Source: Streptomyces griseus subsp. griseus (GTDB taxonomy: Bacteria > Actinomycetota > Actinomycetes > Streptomycetales > Streptomycetaceae). From it: a DNA stretch of 64,000 nt. Under the pieces are notes generated by a model. It searched no databases and was not told the origin of the DNA. It saw nothing but the letters and a program-made list of their open reading frames with translations. A program made the position numbers and the translations under genes. The DNA lies in the NCBI RefSeq assembly GCF_000720255.1, contig NZ_JOJE01000007.1, forward strand, positions 62,001 to 126,000, in the 5' to 3' direction. Below are positions 63,020-64,000 of the stretch, in pieces (within the stretch, counting starts at the first letter, position 1; every line of letters begins with the position of its first letter).

Positions 63020-64000
63020 ATGTCCTTGGACAGCTTCGCCGCCCGCGGCACGCTCGACGCCGATGGCACCTCCTACTCGCTCCACCGGCTCGACGCCCTG
63101 CCCGACTCACCACGGCTGCCGTACAGCCTCAAGGTGCTGCTGGAGAACCTGCTGCGCCATGAGGACGGCCGCACCTTCACCGCCGACCAGATCGAGGCGC
63201 TGGCCGGCTGGGACCCGGCGGCGGAGCCGGCGACCGAGGTGCAGTTCACGCCTGCGCGGGTGCTGATGCAGGACTTCACGGGGGTGCCGTGCATCGTGGA
63301 CCTGGTGGCGATGCGCGAGGCCATGGCTGCGCTCGGCGGCGATCCGGCGCTGATCGAGGCGCGGCGGCCCGTGGAGCTGGTGATCGACCACTCGGTGATC
63401 GCCGACTACTTCGGCGTTCCCGAGGCGTTCGGCCGCAACGTGGAGTTGGAGTACCGGCGCAATCGGGAGCGGTATCAATTCCTGCGCTGGGGGCAGACCG
63501 CGCTGCGGAATCTGCGCGTCGTGCCCCCGGGCACCGGCATCTGCCACCAGGTCAACCTGGAACACCTGGCCCGGGTGGTGTTCGCCGAGGACGGCACGGC
63601 CTTCCCGGACACCCTGGTCGGGACCGATTCCCACACCCCCATGGTCAACGGGCTCGGCGTGCTCGGCTGGGGGGTGGGAGGCATCGAGGCGGAGGCAGCG
63701 ATGCTCGGCCGGCCGGTGAGCATGCTCATCCCCAAGGTCATCGGCGTGCGGCTCACCGGCGGGCTGCCAGAAGGGAGCACCGCCACCGACCTGGTGCTGA
63801 CCATCGCCGAGCGGCTGCGCCAGCACGGCGTCGTGGGCTCCTTCGTGGAGTTCTACGGACCCGGCGTGGCCGAGGTGCCGCTGGCCAACCGGGCCACCAT
63901 CGGCAACATGAGCCCGGAGTACGGCGCCACCTGCGCGATCTTCCCCATCGACGCAGAGACCCTCTCCTACCTGCGGCTCACCGGCCGGCCCCCCGGGCAT
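63020..64000 (+). CDS. acnA: Aconitate hydratase, 3'-truncated by window edge
   Basis: The first 327 codons of an AcnA/IRP-type aconitase, which isomerises citrate to isocitrate via a [4Fe-4S] cluster. Visible are [57 protein letters not shown] and [23 protein letters not shown] 63020 follows GGGGAGG. The frame is open at the right edge; the cluster cysteines lie beyond. It is probably another extra central-carbon enzyme of the island. Confidence 0.95.
   Translation, partial: MSLDSFAARGTLDADGTSYSLHRLDALPDSPRLPYSLKVLLENLLRHEDGRTFTADQIEALAGWDPAAEPATEVQFTPARVLMQDFTGVPCIVDLVAMREAMAALGGDPALIEARRPVELVIDHSVIADYFGVPEAFGRNVELEYRRNRERYQFLRWGQTALRNLRVVPPGTGICHQVNLEHLARVVFAEDGTAFPDTLVGTDSHTPMVNGLGVLGWGVGGIEAEAAMLGRPVSMLIPKVIGVRLTGGLPEGSTATDLVLTIAERLRQHGVVGSFVEFYGPGVAEVPLANRATIGNMSPEYGATCAIFPIDAETLSYLRLTGRPPGH

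Noticed and set aside
1..64000. CRISPR arrays, rRNA or tRNA genes, complete prophage
   Set aside because: I saw no regularly spaced repeats of CRISPR type, no RNA gene signatures and no phage structural genes.

Overview
The window reads as high-GC actinobacterial chromosome, most likely Streptomyces. GTG starts are frequent, neighbouring genes overlap as ATGA or GTGA, several exported proteins carry Tat signals, and the gene families (XRE/ImmA-like pairs, universal stress proteins, DUF488, DUF2231, DUF5996) are typical of that genus. All assignments come from reading the sequence; no database search was run.

Bases 1-1245 hold the end of an acyl-CoA synthetase gene and a MaoC-like hydratase gene. 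Bases 1339-18734 form a divergent glycan-utilisation locus around a DeoR-type regulator. The leftward operon encodes a PfkB sugar kinase, an ABC sugar importer (binding protein and two permeases), a GH2 beta-galactosidase, a Tat-exported metallophosphoesterase with a LamG-like tail, and a Tat-exported PHP-domain protein. The rightward operon encodes the regulator, a GH4 enzyme, a GH38 alpha-mannosidase and a GH29 alpha-L-fucosidase. Strong hairpins close both ends. The plan fits import and stepwise trimming of a mannose-, fucose- and galactose-bearing glycan, perhaps a phosphorylated one.

Bases 18.8-25.3 kb carry a cupin, an ATP-grasp gene whose 3' end is disrupted by a perfect 46-bp duplication, a divergent metallophosphoesterase/phosphopantetheinyl transferase pair, an XRE regulator with an ImmA-like metallopeptidase, and a stand-alone MmyB-type ligand-binding protein. 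Bases 25.3-31.0 kb hold an NMT1/SsuA-type ABC importer with two different permeases, and a tightly coupled Rieske oxygenase, 61-residue protein and ferredoxin-reductase operon, suggesting uptake and oxidative demethylation or hydroxylation of a small organic (aromatic?) substrate.

From about 31.3 kb to the end the content changes to what looks like a stress, hypoxia or dormancy island: uracil-DNA glycosylase, two DUF488 proteins, a hemerythrin-DUF2249 protein, a 7Fe-type ferredoxin with a cysteine-containing regulator, GTP cyclohydrolase I with a RibD-like reductase, a cNMP-binding protein, universal stress proteins, SpoIIE-type phosphatases, GH15 and GH65 enzymes, an orphan cytochrome oxidase subunit I, and extra copies of central carbon enzymes (transaldolase, GAPDH, pyruvate dehydrogenase E1/E2, aconitase). 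Several promoters here share short GGCC-spacer-GGCC inverted repeats that may be a common operator. No DevR/DosR-type regulator gene lies in the window.

Several genes are broken or frameshifted: DUF5996, a small cupin, an IS256-family transposase remnant, a SpoIIE phosphatase, PDH E1 alpha and the ATP-grasp 3' end. Some of these single-base shifts could be sequencing errors.
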